Source: Meconema thalassinum
Lineage: Eukaryota; Arthropoda; Insecta; Orthoptera; Tettigoniidae
Assembly (NCBI GenBank): GCA_946902985.2
Contig: OX336389.2
Coordinates: 145,999,099-146,063,098, forward strand
Length of the DNA: 64,000 bases
Direction: 5' to 3'
Shown: positions 34,728-46,617 of the stretch, piece by piece
How the letters are laid out: every line of letters begins with the position of its first letter
How positions within the stretch are numbered: the stretch's first letter is position 1
Notes under the pieces: generated by a model
The model's input: only the letters and a program-made list of their open reading frames with translations
Databases searched by the model: none
What the model was told of the DNA's origin: nothing
Program-made: the position numbers and the translations under genes

Positions 34728-35349
34728 AGCATTAGTTCCGATTTCTGCCACCGGTAACAATTCACTGATAACAGACTAATAATAATAACATACTCTCATG
34801 ACGTTTCAGCAAAAAGTTGGGAGAATATTTTGTTTGCAGAGGGGAGGGGCTTATCTGATTGGTCTCTACCGGCAGTTCCTGTGTAGAAACCCTGACCTAG
34901 GTCTTATAAGTGACGATATGCTATTAGGAAAGCAGTTGGACCCAAGAGGTGGTGTAATGTTCATGTCGTATAGTTGTCACATATCGATTGAAGGGTCACG
35001 CTTGCGCACTTTCTTTCTTGTGAAATGAAATAAGATAGTTTCAGGTAAATATTTTCCTTATCCACACCTATCTTCGCACCTGAGATTGACATTTAACCAC
35101 CTTAGGACGAGTCTGTTAGGAACTGAATGGAGACTGGTGCGCGATGCTGTATGGTGTCACGAAATAATACGCGCAATAGATAAAACGAGCGTTACAAAAT
35201 TTGCCCCGTCTATCCCACCTGGGCCTGTTCTAGAACTCTTGTCTGCACTCTTTTTACTAAAACCGGTCAACAAATAACACGTCATTATTTTTGGAATTAT
35301 GACTATTTTAATAAAAAATATTTGACTAAGCTTTAAATATCGCAACCAG
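34728..35349. other. Non-coding gap
   Basis: No gene recognised; short open frames without motifs. Confidence 0.4.
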
Positions 35350-35435
35350 AAGTCATTGAGCGTCACTTTTACGTGGAATCCAAACAACAAGACTTGACTT
35401 TTCATTCCCACAATATCACATGCAATTGAAAAAGA
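35350..35435 (+). repeat. SINE body fragment
   Basis: TTTTACGTGGAATCCAAAC ... ATATCACATGCAATTG matches the body of the SINE at 28475-28645. Confidence 0.5.
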
Positions 35436-35457
35436 ATTTGTGTCCTTGTTAAATCAT

Positions 35458-35750
35458 TTAAGGGGCTTGGGACATCTCAATCATCAGCCCCGTGTAGTTA
35501 GATGTGTCTGCTAACCTGTATTTCTGTATTTCTGTGATGACTGTAGTAGTGTGTGTAACAGTATTAGGGACAGGGATTACGTAGTTGCTCCGATGCTTGA
35601 AGTAAGATACTATCCCGACATTTGCCTGGAGAGAATATAGAAAAAACGGGGAAATACCCCACTCAGGATAGCCCCCGTCAGTGCCGGGATTCGAAACTCT
35701 GACAAACATTTGCTACAACTGCTCTCGCGACCATGGTTAACCATTTAACA
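35458..35750 (-). mobile_element. tRNA-derived SINE
   Basis: The head is at the right (A-box-like GGTTAACCATGGTCGCGAG, B box GTTTCGAATCCCGG in complement at about 35684-35697). The body contains CCAGGCAAATGTCGGGATAG, and the left end GGGGCTTGGGACATC matches 34550-34570 in reverse. Confidence 0.65.
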
Positions 35751-37910
35751 AGATGGGATGAAAGACAAGTTAAGCTCAGTCAAATGCCCGATAATTCACA
35801 GCAATATTCTAGAAATATTTTCCTATATTCATATATACAGTATTACATTCAAATCCATGTCATCATTTGAAAAAAACACGACAGTGCGAATGGCTAGACA
35901 TTCATTAAAGTGTTTTAGCAGAATAATTAACCAGATTATCATTATTATCATTATCAGCAGCAGATTGTCAATTATTAGTATCATAATGGTTATTATTAAT
36001 ATTATCATTATTATGTTGACGATATTCTTCAACATATTGATTGGGATATGTATCACCAAGCATTCTGCGCATGTGTTGTATACTGGAGAGTTTGTTGCCT
36101 ACTGCGAATGTAGGATAATATTTGCACTCCAACATGGCGTGGCGGAAATAACTCATATCGTAGCTGCGTCTGCAAAACCCGTAAGAAAATGTTTCCTATA
36201 TGCTGAAAACAATGTACAAGGAAAGGGGGTTTGAGGGCATTGGAGTTTAGTTAGTAACCATCCTTCCATTTACCTGGAATATAGGCACATAGCGGAAAAC
36301 CACTTTTAGGATTCCTAAGGTGGGTATACAAATTACCTGTTCTCAGGGATCTTCCCTTCTTTAAAAGCCTAGTTTACGTTAATACAAGCCTATTGAGCCA
36401 TGTGAATAAGATCTACTGTAGTTGCGGCTAGGCCTTAAATATGTTTGAGATGTTCCTCTGATTCGTTTGAATAAAAATACTAGAATCTACTTCAGTTTTC
36501 TGTATCTTGAATTTCCCGAGCAGGATAGATACATCAAGGTTTTGGTGTGAACAAATATTAGATTCTACTATATTTCATCGTAGATGCACCTTATTTTTTC
36601 TCTGTGTGATATATTACCTATATAGGTTGAAGGTAATTCGAGGTATGATTTCTGGTAGGATACAGCTGTGGAGGTTAGACAGGAACATTCCTTTTGTGCA
36701 AGAAAAAACTACTAAAACAAATTTTACGATGTCCCAGGTGGGGGACGAACCCACCCTTTCTCAAGAGAAACTCCAACATGTAACTCCTGAATTTGCTGAA
36801 ACTTTGCTTGATCGTCAGATCTCAAGCAGAACATAATATATGATGGTATTTCATTGACGAATTCATTTGATCCATCCGTGATCTCTCCCGAATTTTGACC
36901 TGACCTTAACTTTACTGTATGATGTAGGTATTCATTATGTATTGTGACCGTTTGACGAACGTCCTACGACCACACAAGTGCGCATCCGAACAACAGTCGA
37001 GCACAAACACTCAAAAACATCTCGGGGTTAACAGTGAGCATTCTACAAAGGTGTATAATAAAGAAAATAATAGCTCTGCTGTTCCCCAGATGCACACTAC
37101 AGCAAGGATAGAAGGCATATTTCAAGAATCATGAATGACCACAGTATCAGTTAAGATAACATTTGCATCAATGTAATTGATCCATTCAACCATCCTAATC
37201 TTTACAAGGGCATCCTCAGGGAGAAAACTAAAACACCACTTGGAAAAAATAACATCATGCGCTCCCCCTGGGATCCTATACTACTTAATCGCAGGTGTTG
37301 AATAACATTCCAAAAAAAAAATTATGCAACGAAAACGTCAACTTTTAAACATTTCATTGTGTTAGAATACCCATGAAATTAATAGTCCATCATGGTATTC
37401 TATTATATTATAAACGATATTTACAGTATTCAAGTTGTGTAGATCACTGATCGTCCTATCACACTTTAATAAACTTTTATTTCTGAAGTTCTACACTTTT
37501 CCATATTTCCAAAAATCATGGATAATCCTATGGGATATTCTCTTCCATGAAACGAGAAGAAATTCCAAAACATACTAGAATTTTTAATTATACAACTTAA
37601 TGCAATTCAGAGCAAGTCGAACAAAGATGGATCCATTAGAAACATAATACCATTTATATTTCATTATTCCCACACAAGGGATATTCATATTAGAAGTTAT
37701 AAATTATGGATCTGTGATTTATCCTCGATAATAAAATAAATTATGGGGTTAATTATTCAGTGATATTAATTGCAACTCAACCTTATTATTCCAACCAATT
37801 TCAAACACTTATGGATGATTCGTAGCTATTTCAAAATTTTCATCGGAACATGAGGCCGCATTTTAAATGCCCCATTACTTTATGCACTTTATCAATTTGG
37901 CTTATTCCTT
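35751..37910. other. Non-coding stretch
   Basis: ATT-rich imperfect repeats at about 35935-36020. A short B-box-like GGGTTCGTCCCCCACC (minus) lies near 36735-36750. No gene recognised in 2.1 kb. Confidence 0.45.
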
Positions 37911-37913
37911 GAT

Positions 37914-38080
37914 ATAGATAGATAGATAGATTTATTTTGTCTGGCAAGATTAGGGCCATTGGGCCCTCTCTTCCATCTAACCAGATTTTACAATTAATAC
38001 ATTATTACATTATTTGCAAAACTTAACAATGGTACTTAAATCTAACAGGAATACATTTCAGATTTGATCACAATACATAT
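37914..38080 (-). repeat. LINE 3'-UTR-like fragment with GATA tail
   Basis: A GATA run (37916-37931) is followed by TTATTTTGTCTGGCAAG and GGCCATTGGGCCCTCTC, a style I know from 3' ends of arthropod LINEs read on the minus strand. No coding part is attached. Confidence 0.4.
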
Positions 38081-39467
38081 AATGGCAGGTAAGCATGGCG
38101 TAGGAAAAATTATTGTAATTAGTTAATTATAGCTAAAGTAAGGAAATAATAGGGAAACACAAACACTAATAAAACAGAACCTGATGATGATGTGATGATG
38201 TTGATGATGATGATAAGCATCATGGATGAGTTATTACTATAGCCTAATATTGATTTTGCAATGCGCATTTAAAAGGATGTAAGAAAACATTTAGGTAACT
38301 AAACAGAAAATAAATAAAACGTAAATTAGAAACACGAATATAACTCAGCATAAGAATTCAAATATTTGGCAAAATTATTAGGCATGTTAATCTATCTGCA
38401 GGTTTATATCATTCAACCAGAAAATATGTAATTATGGTTAGAGCAAATTAAAGTAGAATCTAGAATTCCACTGATGACAAGATCTAGATAGCGGCGTGGG
38501 GCTGCAACAGCGGCACCGCCCTTCTTTTGAGTAATATGAGGCAACATCCTCCAAATTCCAACATTTCATTATATTCACCAACTATAATTCTTTTACATAT
38601 TATTTTCACATATTTAACTTCCATCCAGTCATATTTACTGTATTTAATGGATTAACATAATTATTAGTGGGACAAATGCCTGCGCGCATTCCCAATTCAA
38701 CTCATCACCCTATCAGATTTATCATATGAATGTTATAAGTAACTGTCTCCAATTAACCTGTTCAATTATCCGCTTGTCACCATAACAAAAATCCTCCTAA
38801 TTGATACACCTTGCTCTAATAACAAAACTACGTTACGATTGCTTTATCAATCCAATGTGAATTAATTCATGTTAATTTCTTATATTTGTTTTAATGAAAC
38901 ATCACCTAATTATCCAAACTCATCCATTTATTATTATTATTAATATGAAATTCTCATGGATAATTACCATGTTCTATTTATCATAAGATCCATTAAATTG
39001 CTATGAATATTCTTCCTTAATTCCCCATATAAATTCTCACACATGATCATTCCGCATTATCTTTTTAAAGAAAATCCTTAAACACCAGAAAAATCAAATC
39101 ATTTCACGATAAATGACAATCAGAACTCATCTAAGACGAATTGCATCAAAATGACCAAGAACTACATTTAAATAAACAAATTACCAATAAACTATCTCAA
39201 AACGATCGCTAAAAAAACAATGTGCCATAAAAATATGCACGGAACTGTACAACAAAAAATCAGGATGAAACTCCTGTCTAAATAGAACAGCCGGATGCCT
39301 TCCGAAAATATATTCATTCTACGATATGCCCGCCGTGGATATGCTATCTCAAAAGAATAAAATAAAATTCGAAGAGTGGACATCAAAAAGATCCATGCTT
39401 ATGTCCCAATATAATGCAGAAAATAAAGATCTATGGCGTGTAAAACGATTCCTACATGGTTGAATGG
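38081..39467. other. AT-rich non-coding stretch
   Basis: ATGATG repeats near 38185-38225; otherwise no feature seen before element B. Confidence 0.45.
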
Positions 39468-39473
39468 TATAGT
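39468..39473. repeat. Target duplication, element B left
   Basis: TATAGT, identical to 54211-54216. A 6-base duplication is the length made by Maverick/Polinton elements. Confidence 0.75.
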
Positions 39474-39523
39474 AGTAGTGGAAATGAATCGGTTCTACAG
39501 CCACCTCTACCTCCCCACCTCAC

Positions 39524-39617
39524 AAGATGGCGGCGGCGCGATATCTCTCGAACGCATGGTCGGATTTTGACGAATGAGGTGTCATTGAACTCGGGCTGAC
39601 ACCCCCTTTCCAATGGA
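39524..39617 (+). repeat. Element B left subterminal motif
   Basis: AAGATGGCGGC (39524-39534, matching the YY1/Pho-type consensus) is followed by GATATCTCTCGAACGCATGG ... GAATGAGGTGTCATTG, the block shared with elements A and C. Confidence 0.8.
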
Positions 39618-39870
39618 CAACACATTTCAACCCCAAAAATAAAATCTACCCTACTAGGGGGTGAAATTGTAATTTTTTAGAGAATCTCTCTTTCCAATTG
39701 CAACATGTGAGATTTTGAATGCCGATATGGATTTAAACGTTGTTCTATATAAAGTGCATATGTTCGGGGATAGCCACTATGAATTAACATGCTTGTTTTT
39801 GTTTTTTACGCATGCCCACTCATAGCTTTTGTAAGAGGGTGGGGGAGTGGATCACTGTGGATGGGTTATT

Positions 39871-40035
39871 GTTGACAGGTCATTGTTGACAGGTCCTTGT
39901 GGACGAGTCCTTGTGGACAGGTCCTTGTGGACAGGTCCTTGTTGACAGGTCCTTGTGGACGAGTCCTTGTGGATGAGTCCCTTTGGACTGATCCCTTTGG
40001 ACCGGTCCCTTTGGCCTGGTCCCTATGGACTGGCT
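39871..40035 (+). repeat. 15-base GGTCC minisatellite, left arm
   Basis: About eleven imperfect copies of GGACAGGTCCTTGTG and variants (CTGATCCCTTTGG etc.). Mirror copy at 53660-53815, and a diverged third copy lies in the central spacer at 46640-46712. Confidence 0.8.
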
Positions 40036-40291
40036 CATGAATTTATTTAAATTATGTCAAAGGGTCTAACTACATTTGTGTGTGTTGAACTGACGTTGTT
40101 CACCACTACTATAATGGGATAACGATATGAAAGTAAAGTGACGAAATACATGTGAACATACAAGGGATCTAACTTGGTGGATGGATGTGTTCTAACGAGT
40201 CATTTGTAGTTGAAAGAGAATAATACATGTTCTTAAGATGTTAAAACTGAGGAGATGGTATGTGCAGTAAGACGTCTTGTTATATTTCCTG

Positions 40292-40583
40292 TGTCATATT
40301 ACAGACACGGCAGAGAGCGCACAGATCTGTTGCTATTACTAACGCTGCAGTAATTTGAAACCGCAAGTGTTCATTAAGACAATGGGTGATGATCATGCAA
40401 AGTTAGCAGTTATTGGATATTACACAGGTGTTCCTTCCGGTGTCATGTTGCTGACATGGCAGAGAGCGCACACTGCTGTTGCTATAACTGACGCTGCAGT
40501 AATTTGAAACCTCAGGTGTTGATCAAGACAATGGGTGATGATTATGCAAAGTCAGCAGTCATTGGATACCACACAGGTGTTCC
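40292..40583 (+). repeat. 149-base tandem duplication, left arm
   Basis: Two copies start at about 40292 and 40441, sharing GGCAGAGAGCGCACA, GACGCTGCAGTAATTTGAAA and GACAATGGGTGATGAT. The mirror pair lies at about 53100-53395. Confidence 0.75.
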
Positions 40584-40665
40584 TAGTGTGCTTTGGACTC
40601 TCAGCTGTTTTAGGAAAGGAATTGCAATGATCTGCAAAAAACTGCTGACACGAGCGATGAGAGTT

Positions 40666-40704
40666 TATATAAGAGGGGTGTCATATATCTCCCTACTGTC
40701 AGTC
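40666..40704 (+). promoter_or_regulatory. Predicted core promoter, left arm
   Basis: TATATAAG at 40666-40673 precedes TCAGTC at 40699-40704, which fits the arthropod initiator, about 35 bases downstream. A predicted leader exon and donor follow at 40798. The right arm has TATACAAG at the matching place (about 53026-53033). Not tested. Confidence 0.5.
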
Positions 40705-40798
40705 TTTATTACTCGCTTTGAGTGAACAGTGCTCTATTACTCCTCAAGAGTTGTAAAAAAAGCCGTTTTGGTAGAAAATCATTAAATTATTTTGCAAG

Positions 40799-40904
40799 GT
40801 AAGTACTTATTATTAATGGATTGTAGTCTTTTATTACTAATTTATGTTGAAGTTATTGATTGGAATGTATTTATTGATTGATTGATTGATTAATTTGTTT
40901 ACAG
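40799..40904 (+). other. Predicted leader intron 1, left arm
   Basis: GCAAG/GTAAGT donor, GATT repeats, then TTTGTTTACAG acceptor. Element A has the matching intron at 15444-15552. Confidence 0.55.
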
Positions 40905-40978
40905 ATAATTGGGTACCTGTAGGTTACCAGATTCCTACAATCTGTTCATTCAGTGGCAGCAGTTGATCAATTATAAAA

Positions 40979-41698
40979 AATAAGTGCCCCTCTAATAACT
41001 TTTAAACTGCTAGTGTATTATTTTCAAATGTTCACCACTACATGTCAGTAAAAATGGTATATTTAGCAGTAAAAAGTTGGAACTACTTGACCATGATGTG
41101 TAAAGCTAAATTTGTAGGTTAGATTTTGATTTCCACTCTATTAAGTTCGAATGTTCATTGCTAGGTGTCAGTGACAGAGGGAATATTTAAAGTCTTAACC
41201 TCAGTTCACTTAACTTTACCTAACTTAACCTTGTCATGTGACATGTTTTACAAGTTTAAACTCGTTTTAAGTCTGACTATGACGTCACACTTAGGTCACT
41301 TAACTGGCGATCGCTGGTTTCCAATATGTGACATGTTCTACAAGTTTAGACTTGTTTTAAGACTGGCTATGATGTCACACTTAGCTCACTTAAATGGTGA
41401 TCGCTGGTTTCTATCACGTGACATGTTCTACAAGTTTAGACTTGCTTTAAGATTGGTTATGACGTCACACTTAGCTCACTTAACTGGCGATCACTGGTTT
41501 CTCCCACTCTATCAAGTTCCAATGTTCACCGCTAGGTGTCAGTGACAGTTAGAACTACATGAAGTTAGACTTGCTAGGAGTTCCCAGATGATCGATTTAA
41601 ATACCCTGCTATAACCATTGACTGGAATGTAATTAAACTATTTATATTGTACTTTTGTTTATCATTTATTAACATTTTTGATTTCATTCTTTTATAGG
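40979..41698 (+). other. Predicted leader intron 2, left arm (donor lost)
   Basis: The acceptor TTCTTTTATAG ends at 41698, just before the ATG at 41719. The right arm keeps the donor AAAAAG/GTAAGTGCC (about 52715-52725), but the left arm reads AAAAAATAAGTGCC, so the GT is gone. The intron contains the 90-base repeats. Confidence 0.45.
41241..41510 (+). repeat. Three 90-base tandem repeats with CRE-type sites, left arm
   Basis: Copies start at 41241, 41331 and 41421. Each has ACATGTTYTACAAGTTTA and a TATGA[C/T]GTCACACTTAG core. TGACGTCA, the ATF/CREB palindrome, is exact at 41280-41287 and 41460-41467 and has one change at 41370-41377. The period is divisible by three, so a 126-codon frame stays open (no ATG), likely non-coding. 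Confidence 0.8.
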
Positions 41699-41718
41699 TA
41701 ATTTCGAAAGGGATCATC

Positions 41719-44700
41719 ATGTTCAAGTGTGGTGACTGTAAGAAACAGTTCTCAAGACCTGACAGCCTTCAACGACACGCAAATGTTAAACATGAAATTA
41801 AAATGTTTGTGTGCAGTCATTGTGTTACCACATTTAACAGACAAGATAATCTTGCACGTCATGTAAACTTAATGCATGTTAGTTCAGCACCATTTGCATG
41901 TTCAGTTCGTGAACTTGGTTTTTCTGCTGTAAAGCGATATCAATCCCACATGGTTAAAGTGCATGGTGAACAACAAGAATTAAAAACTGTAAAACCAACA
42001 ACTAGCACGGAACCTTTAAATGAATGTAATGCTCAAAAGCGTAAACATTCTCAAAATTGTGAAAATAGTTGTGCAACAAAAAGAAAGAAGAATGGTGAAC
42101 CTTCGATAACACATTGTGATGTATGTAATATTGATATACCTTCTTCATTCATTCATGGACATTTACGCAGTATTCATCATAAAAATAACGCTTGCCATGA
42201 AAGAAATTCTGGAAATGTTCAACAAATTGGTAGTGCATTTAAAAGTCGAATTGCTAGTTATAGACTTATAGTAAAGAAAAAACTCAAAGTATTGAATCAT
42301 TTTAAAAAAATGTTCAACGTACTGTGTTTGGCTTAGTAGAAAATGTTTTATTAGAGAATAAAACATTTAAAATGAATTTTGAACTTTTTGGCCTCTATGT
42401 AAAAACTGGGAGCGAAGGTGAAATTACGGATATCAAATCTTTTAATATAAAAAACGTAATTGTTAGTGAATCAACTAATATTAGTGATATATATCAAAAT
42501 ATTTCAAGTGCTATCATCGTGAAGAGTGAAGAGTTCCAGGAAAGGGAGTCGGGCTGGGCATTGGTTGAAGTACTTTATTTAGAAACCAACATGAATAAAT
42601 ATAATCCCCTTCGAGCTTCATCATACATTGATTTACCTGCATGGATTAAACGGAAGAAAGCTTGTGTAAACGTTATGAATAGTGACCATGCATGTTTTGC
42701 ATGGGCTGTAACCTCAGCTCTCCATCCAGCAGCGATGAATGAAAAGAGAACGTCATCTTATCCTCACTATTCTTCAGTGTTAGATTTAAAAGAAATAGAA
42801 TTTCCTATGGCGATAAAAGACATTCAACGTTTTGAAGAGCTGAACAATGTAAGTATTAATGTTTATGGAATTGAAAATAAGAGAATAGTAGGTCCTCTAT
42901 ATTATACCCAGGAAAAAAAGGATGCTCATGTAAATTTACTATACATAACCGAAGATGAAAATGCTCACTATTGCTGGATAGAACATTTCAGTAGACTTGT
43001 TGGTAGTCAGCTATCAAAAGGTGAATCTAAGAAGTGGTTGTGTGATGGCTGTTTGCTATATTTCAGAAAAGAGGACCAACTAACTCAACATCAAAAATGG
43101 GGGTGTAATCATATGTGTACGGTATTACCGACTCCTAAAAATAACATTCTAAAATTTAAGGATTATGAGAAACAGCTTCGAGTACCATTTGTTATATATG
43201 CTGACTTTGAAGCTTTGCTAAAACCATTTAATACATGTTCATCGAATCCAGCCCAACCTTTTACCAACACTACTCACATTCATGAACCTTTTAGCTTTGC
43301 ATATTATACTAAATGTAGTTATGATGACTCTTTAAATAAGTTTGAGCTCTATAGAGGACCTGATGCACCTAAAGTTTTTATGGAAAGGCTTGAGAAAGAT
43401 GCCATCCGTATATCCTCTATTTTAAATACGATCATTCCAATGGAGCCACTAACTTCATCAGAGCAAATTAATTTTGAAACTGAAACTAATTGTTTTATAT
43501 GCGGTGAATGTTTATATACAGACAGGGTTCGCGATCATGACCATTTAACAGGAAAATATCGTGGTGCTGCTCACCAAGAATGTAATTTAAATTATAGAGT
43601 AAGTAAATTCATTCCGGTCATTCTACACAACGGTAGCAAATACGATAACCACTTTATCGTTAAAGAATTTGGAGCTTCAGATGTGAAAATTGATGTGATT
43701 GCAAATAATAAGGAACAATACATATCGTTCACAAAATTCATCAAAACTGACAATAGGAAAACGATAAAACTGCGATTTTTAGATTCATTCCGCTTTATGC
43801 GGAGTAGTCTTGATAAGCTTGATAGTAATTTAAAATCAGATTAGTTTCATGAAATTCAACGTGTCTTTCCTAAAGAAGATGATTGTAATTTGATTTGTCA
43901 AAAGGAAATATACCCTTACGAATATATTAACTGTGTGGAACGTCTTGAGGAGTGTTCTTTACCACCGAAAGATGCATTTTACAGTTCCTTAAACACAAGT
44001 CATATCAGTGATCAGGAATATTTACATGCACAACGTGTATGGGCACAGTTTGACATTCAAACTTAAGGAGAATTTTCAGACCTATATTTGAAGACAGATG
44101 TGTTGTTATTAGCAGATGTTTTTGAAAATTTTCGGAATGTTTATATGAAAACTTATGACCTTGATCCTTGTCAGTATTTCACTGCTCCTGGGTTAAGTTT
44201 CAGTTCAATGTTGAAAAAAACGAAAATAAATTTAGAATTAATGACTGATATAGACATGATCAATTTTATAAAATCATCAATTCGAGGTGGATTTAGCCAA
44301 TGTAGTGGACGGTACTCTAAAGCGAACAATAAATACATCCCTAGCTACAACCCTTGTGAAGAGTCAAAGTATATTGTCTACCTCGATGCAAATAACCAAT
44401 ATGGTTGGGCTATGAGTCAATATCTACCACTGAAAGATTTTCGCTGGCTGACACAACCTGAAATTGATGTCTTACATGTTGACACTCTTAATGATAACGA
44501 TGATAAAGGATATATTTTAGAGGTAAATCTTGAGTACCCTAAAGAGTTACATGATGATCATAATGATTTACCATTTTGTCCTGAGAATATGAAATCTCCA
44601 TACATCACATCACGAACAAAAATGTTAATTGCTAATGTGAATGATAAATGTAAATATGTAATACATTATCAAAACTTGAAACAGTGTCTACAGCATGGAT

Positions 44701-45578
44701 TGAAATTAACTAAAATTCATCGCGTATTGCAATTTCATCAGTCAGCATGGCTCAAACCGTATATTGATCAGAACAATAATTTAAGAACACTGTCAACAAA
44801 CGCGTTTGAAAAAGATTTTTATAAACTCATGAATAATAGTGTTTTTGGAAAGAATATGGAGAATGTTGATAAACGAGTTGTTGTAAAGCTGATAACCAAG
44901 TGGGAGAATGATGGTAAAAGGTATGGTGCGAGCAACTTAATAAGCAAGCCTAACTATCATAGCTGTTCAATTATTCATGAGGATTTAGTTGTAATACAAA
45001 TGAATCGTCTTAAAGTAACTTACAACAAACCCATATATGTGGGTTACACCATTCTGGAATTGTCAAAAACACTTATGTATGAATTTCACTATGATTATGT
45101 AAAGAAAAACTATCTTGATAATGCTAAATTACTCTACACAGACACAGATTCTTTTATTTATGAGTTTAAAACTAATGATTTTTATGAGGATATCAAAACT
45201 GAGCTAAATAGGTTTGATACAAGTGACTATCCCGATGAATGTGCTGGTATTATTATAGACACCTTTGTAGGCACAAAATCTAAATCATACAGCTATATGA
45301 CAATTGATGATGTAGTAGTAAAAAAATTAAAAGGAGTGAAAAAGAATGTTGTTAGTAAAGAGTTAGATATAAGTGATTATAAAAACTGTATAGTTAGTAA
45401 CCCACCTGTATTATATAAGAAAATAAGTGTATTTAGAAGTAAAAATCATCAGCTACATACCAATTTGCTGAACAAAGTTGCTTTAAGTAATGAAGACAAA
45501 AAACGATTCATTATACCCAACACATTTGATACTTTTGCTTGGGGAAACAGTCGCATTGACGACTATTACTTTACTTAA
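41719..45578 (+). pseudogene. Zinc-finger/family-B DNA polymerase, left copy (broken)
   Basis: From ATG 41719, C2H2 fingers (CGDCKKQFSRPDSLQRHANV, CSHCVTTFNRQDNLARHVN) lead to a third (CDVCNIDIP ... HLRSIHH). After TAA 42303-42305 comes a frame of about 1,090 codons of the protein-primed type (Pfam DNA_pol_B_2 style). It has YADFEALLKP (Exo I), CFICGECLY ... RVRDHDHLTGKYRGAAH (endonuclease-VII-like zinc/HNH), LHNGSKYDNHF (Exo II), YLKTDVLLLADVF (Exo III), YLDANNQYGWAMSQ (Pol A), YKLMNNSVFGKN (Pol B) and YTDTDSF (Pol C). Lesions: 1-base deletion near 42264, the TAA at 42303, TAG 43842-43844 and TAA 44064-44066. Such enzymes copy linear DNA from a terminal protein. It cannot make full-length polymerase. 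Confidence 0.9.
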
Positions 45579-45753
45579 GTCTAATGATCACTATATTGTA
45601 ATATTTGTAGTGTGTTTTATATTGTAATATTTTTTTTTTAAATGTAAGTAGAATGTATAATGTTAGGCTACTGTAGTTTAGTAAAAATAAGATAAGTAAT
45701 ACATTTTAGTGTAAAATGTTTGCTTTTGTATATTACGAAAAAGATTTTTAAAA

Positions 45754-46070
45754 AATGTACAGAATGTGTGAACTAAACAAGGGAAATGTAAAAATGTAAA
45801 GTGGAAATTGTAAATATCCATGTGTGAAAAAGTGAAATAGTTATCACCATTTTAAAATTAAAAGACATTGTGATCTGGTAAACCTTGTTTTTATTTCACA
45901 ACAACAAAAATGTACAGAATGTGTAAACTAAACAAGGAGAATTTAAAAAAATGAAAAGTGGAAATTGTAAATATTCATGTGTGAAAAAATGAAAATAAAG
46001 AAATGGCTATCACCATTTTAAAATTAAAAGACATTGTGATCTTGTAAACCTTGTTTTTATTTCACAACAT
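45754..46070 (+). repeat. 154-base tandem duplication after the left PolB
   Basis: Two copies start at about 45754 and 45908 (AATGTACAGAATGTGT ... ACATTGTGATCT.GTAAACC). Copy 2 includes AATAAA and may be part of the 3' UTR. Mirror pair at about 47822-48140. Confidence 0.75.
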
Positions 46071-46349
46071 ATATGGCTTTACAAAATAGAATACAAAGAA
46101 ATACCATTCCCTCAATCCTTTTCAATGTTCATGTCCACTCATCATTAACTTCCCTTTTTAGCAGTAATCACAATGAAGGCTGCCAACCTCTCCCCCACTG
46201 AGCCATTATAGGATGTCAAACGTTGCTTAGCTTTTCAACGATACTTTATCCACCACACGTATTAAAGCATAATGACTATGACGATAAGAAAGGTCGTGTT
46301 CGTTACATGCTTAATCCAAAGAAATAATAGGTATTTACTTAACACAGGG

Positions 46350-46585
46350 TCTTGAGTCCATTAGTTAGGTACATGTTGCAAGATTTCTTTCACGGCATTG
46401 ACTGTCACAAAATAAATGAAAACTTGGAGAGCACCAATAATTCATCTTTGGTAAGACTATCCAGCATCTTGAGTCCATGATTTTGGTATAAGTTGCCAGA
46501 TTTCTTTCACGGCATTGACTGTCACATAATAAATGAACAACTTGGAGAGCACCAATAATTCTTCTTTGGTAAAACTATCTGCATA
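46350..46585 (+). repeat. 117-base tandem duplication near the left arm's inner end
   Basis: Two copies share CTTGAGTCCAT, GATTTCTTTCACGGCATTGA and CTTGGAGAGCACCAATAATT. Mirror pair at 47310-47545. Confidence 0.75.
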
Positions 46586-46617
46586 TCGATGACAGATAAC
46601 CTTATAGTTCCACCCTT

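Larger units (their letters stand above)
39474..46617 (+). repeat. Element B, left arm
   Basis: Reverse complement of 47275-54210, about 7.1 kb. It is some 200 bases longer than the right arm, chiefly because the right arm lacks a 188-base zinc-finger segment. Arm identity is very high by eye; the C-terminal polymerase pieces differ at roughly eight of 413 residues. Confidence 0.92.

Noticed and set aside
39871..40035. CRISPR-like regular repeats
   Set aside because: The 15-base units are contiguous with no spacers, in an insect-type genome; this is a minisatellite.
41165..41545. 126-codon open frame with 30-residue repeats, open in both arms of element B
   Set aside because: No ATG start; it lies inside a predicted intron and stays open because the DNA repeat is 90 bases, a multiple of three. 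Kept as a repeat, not a gene.
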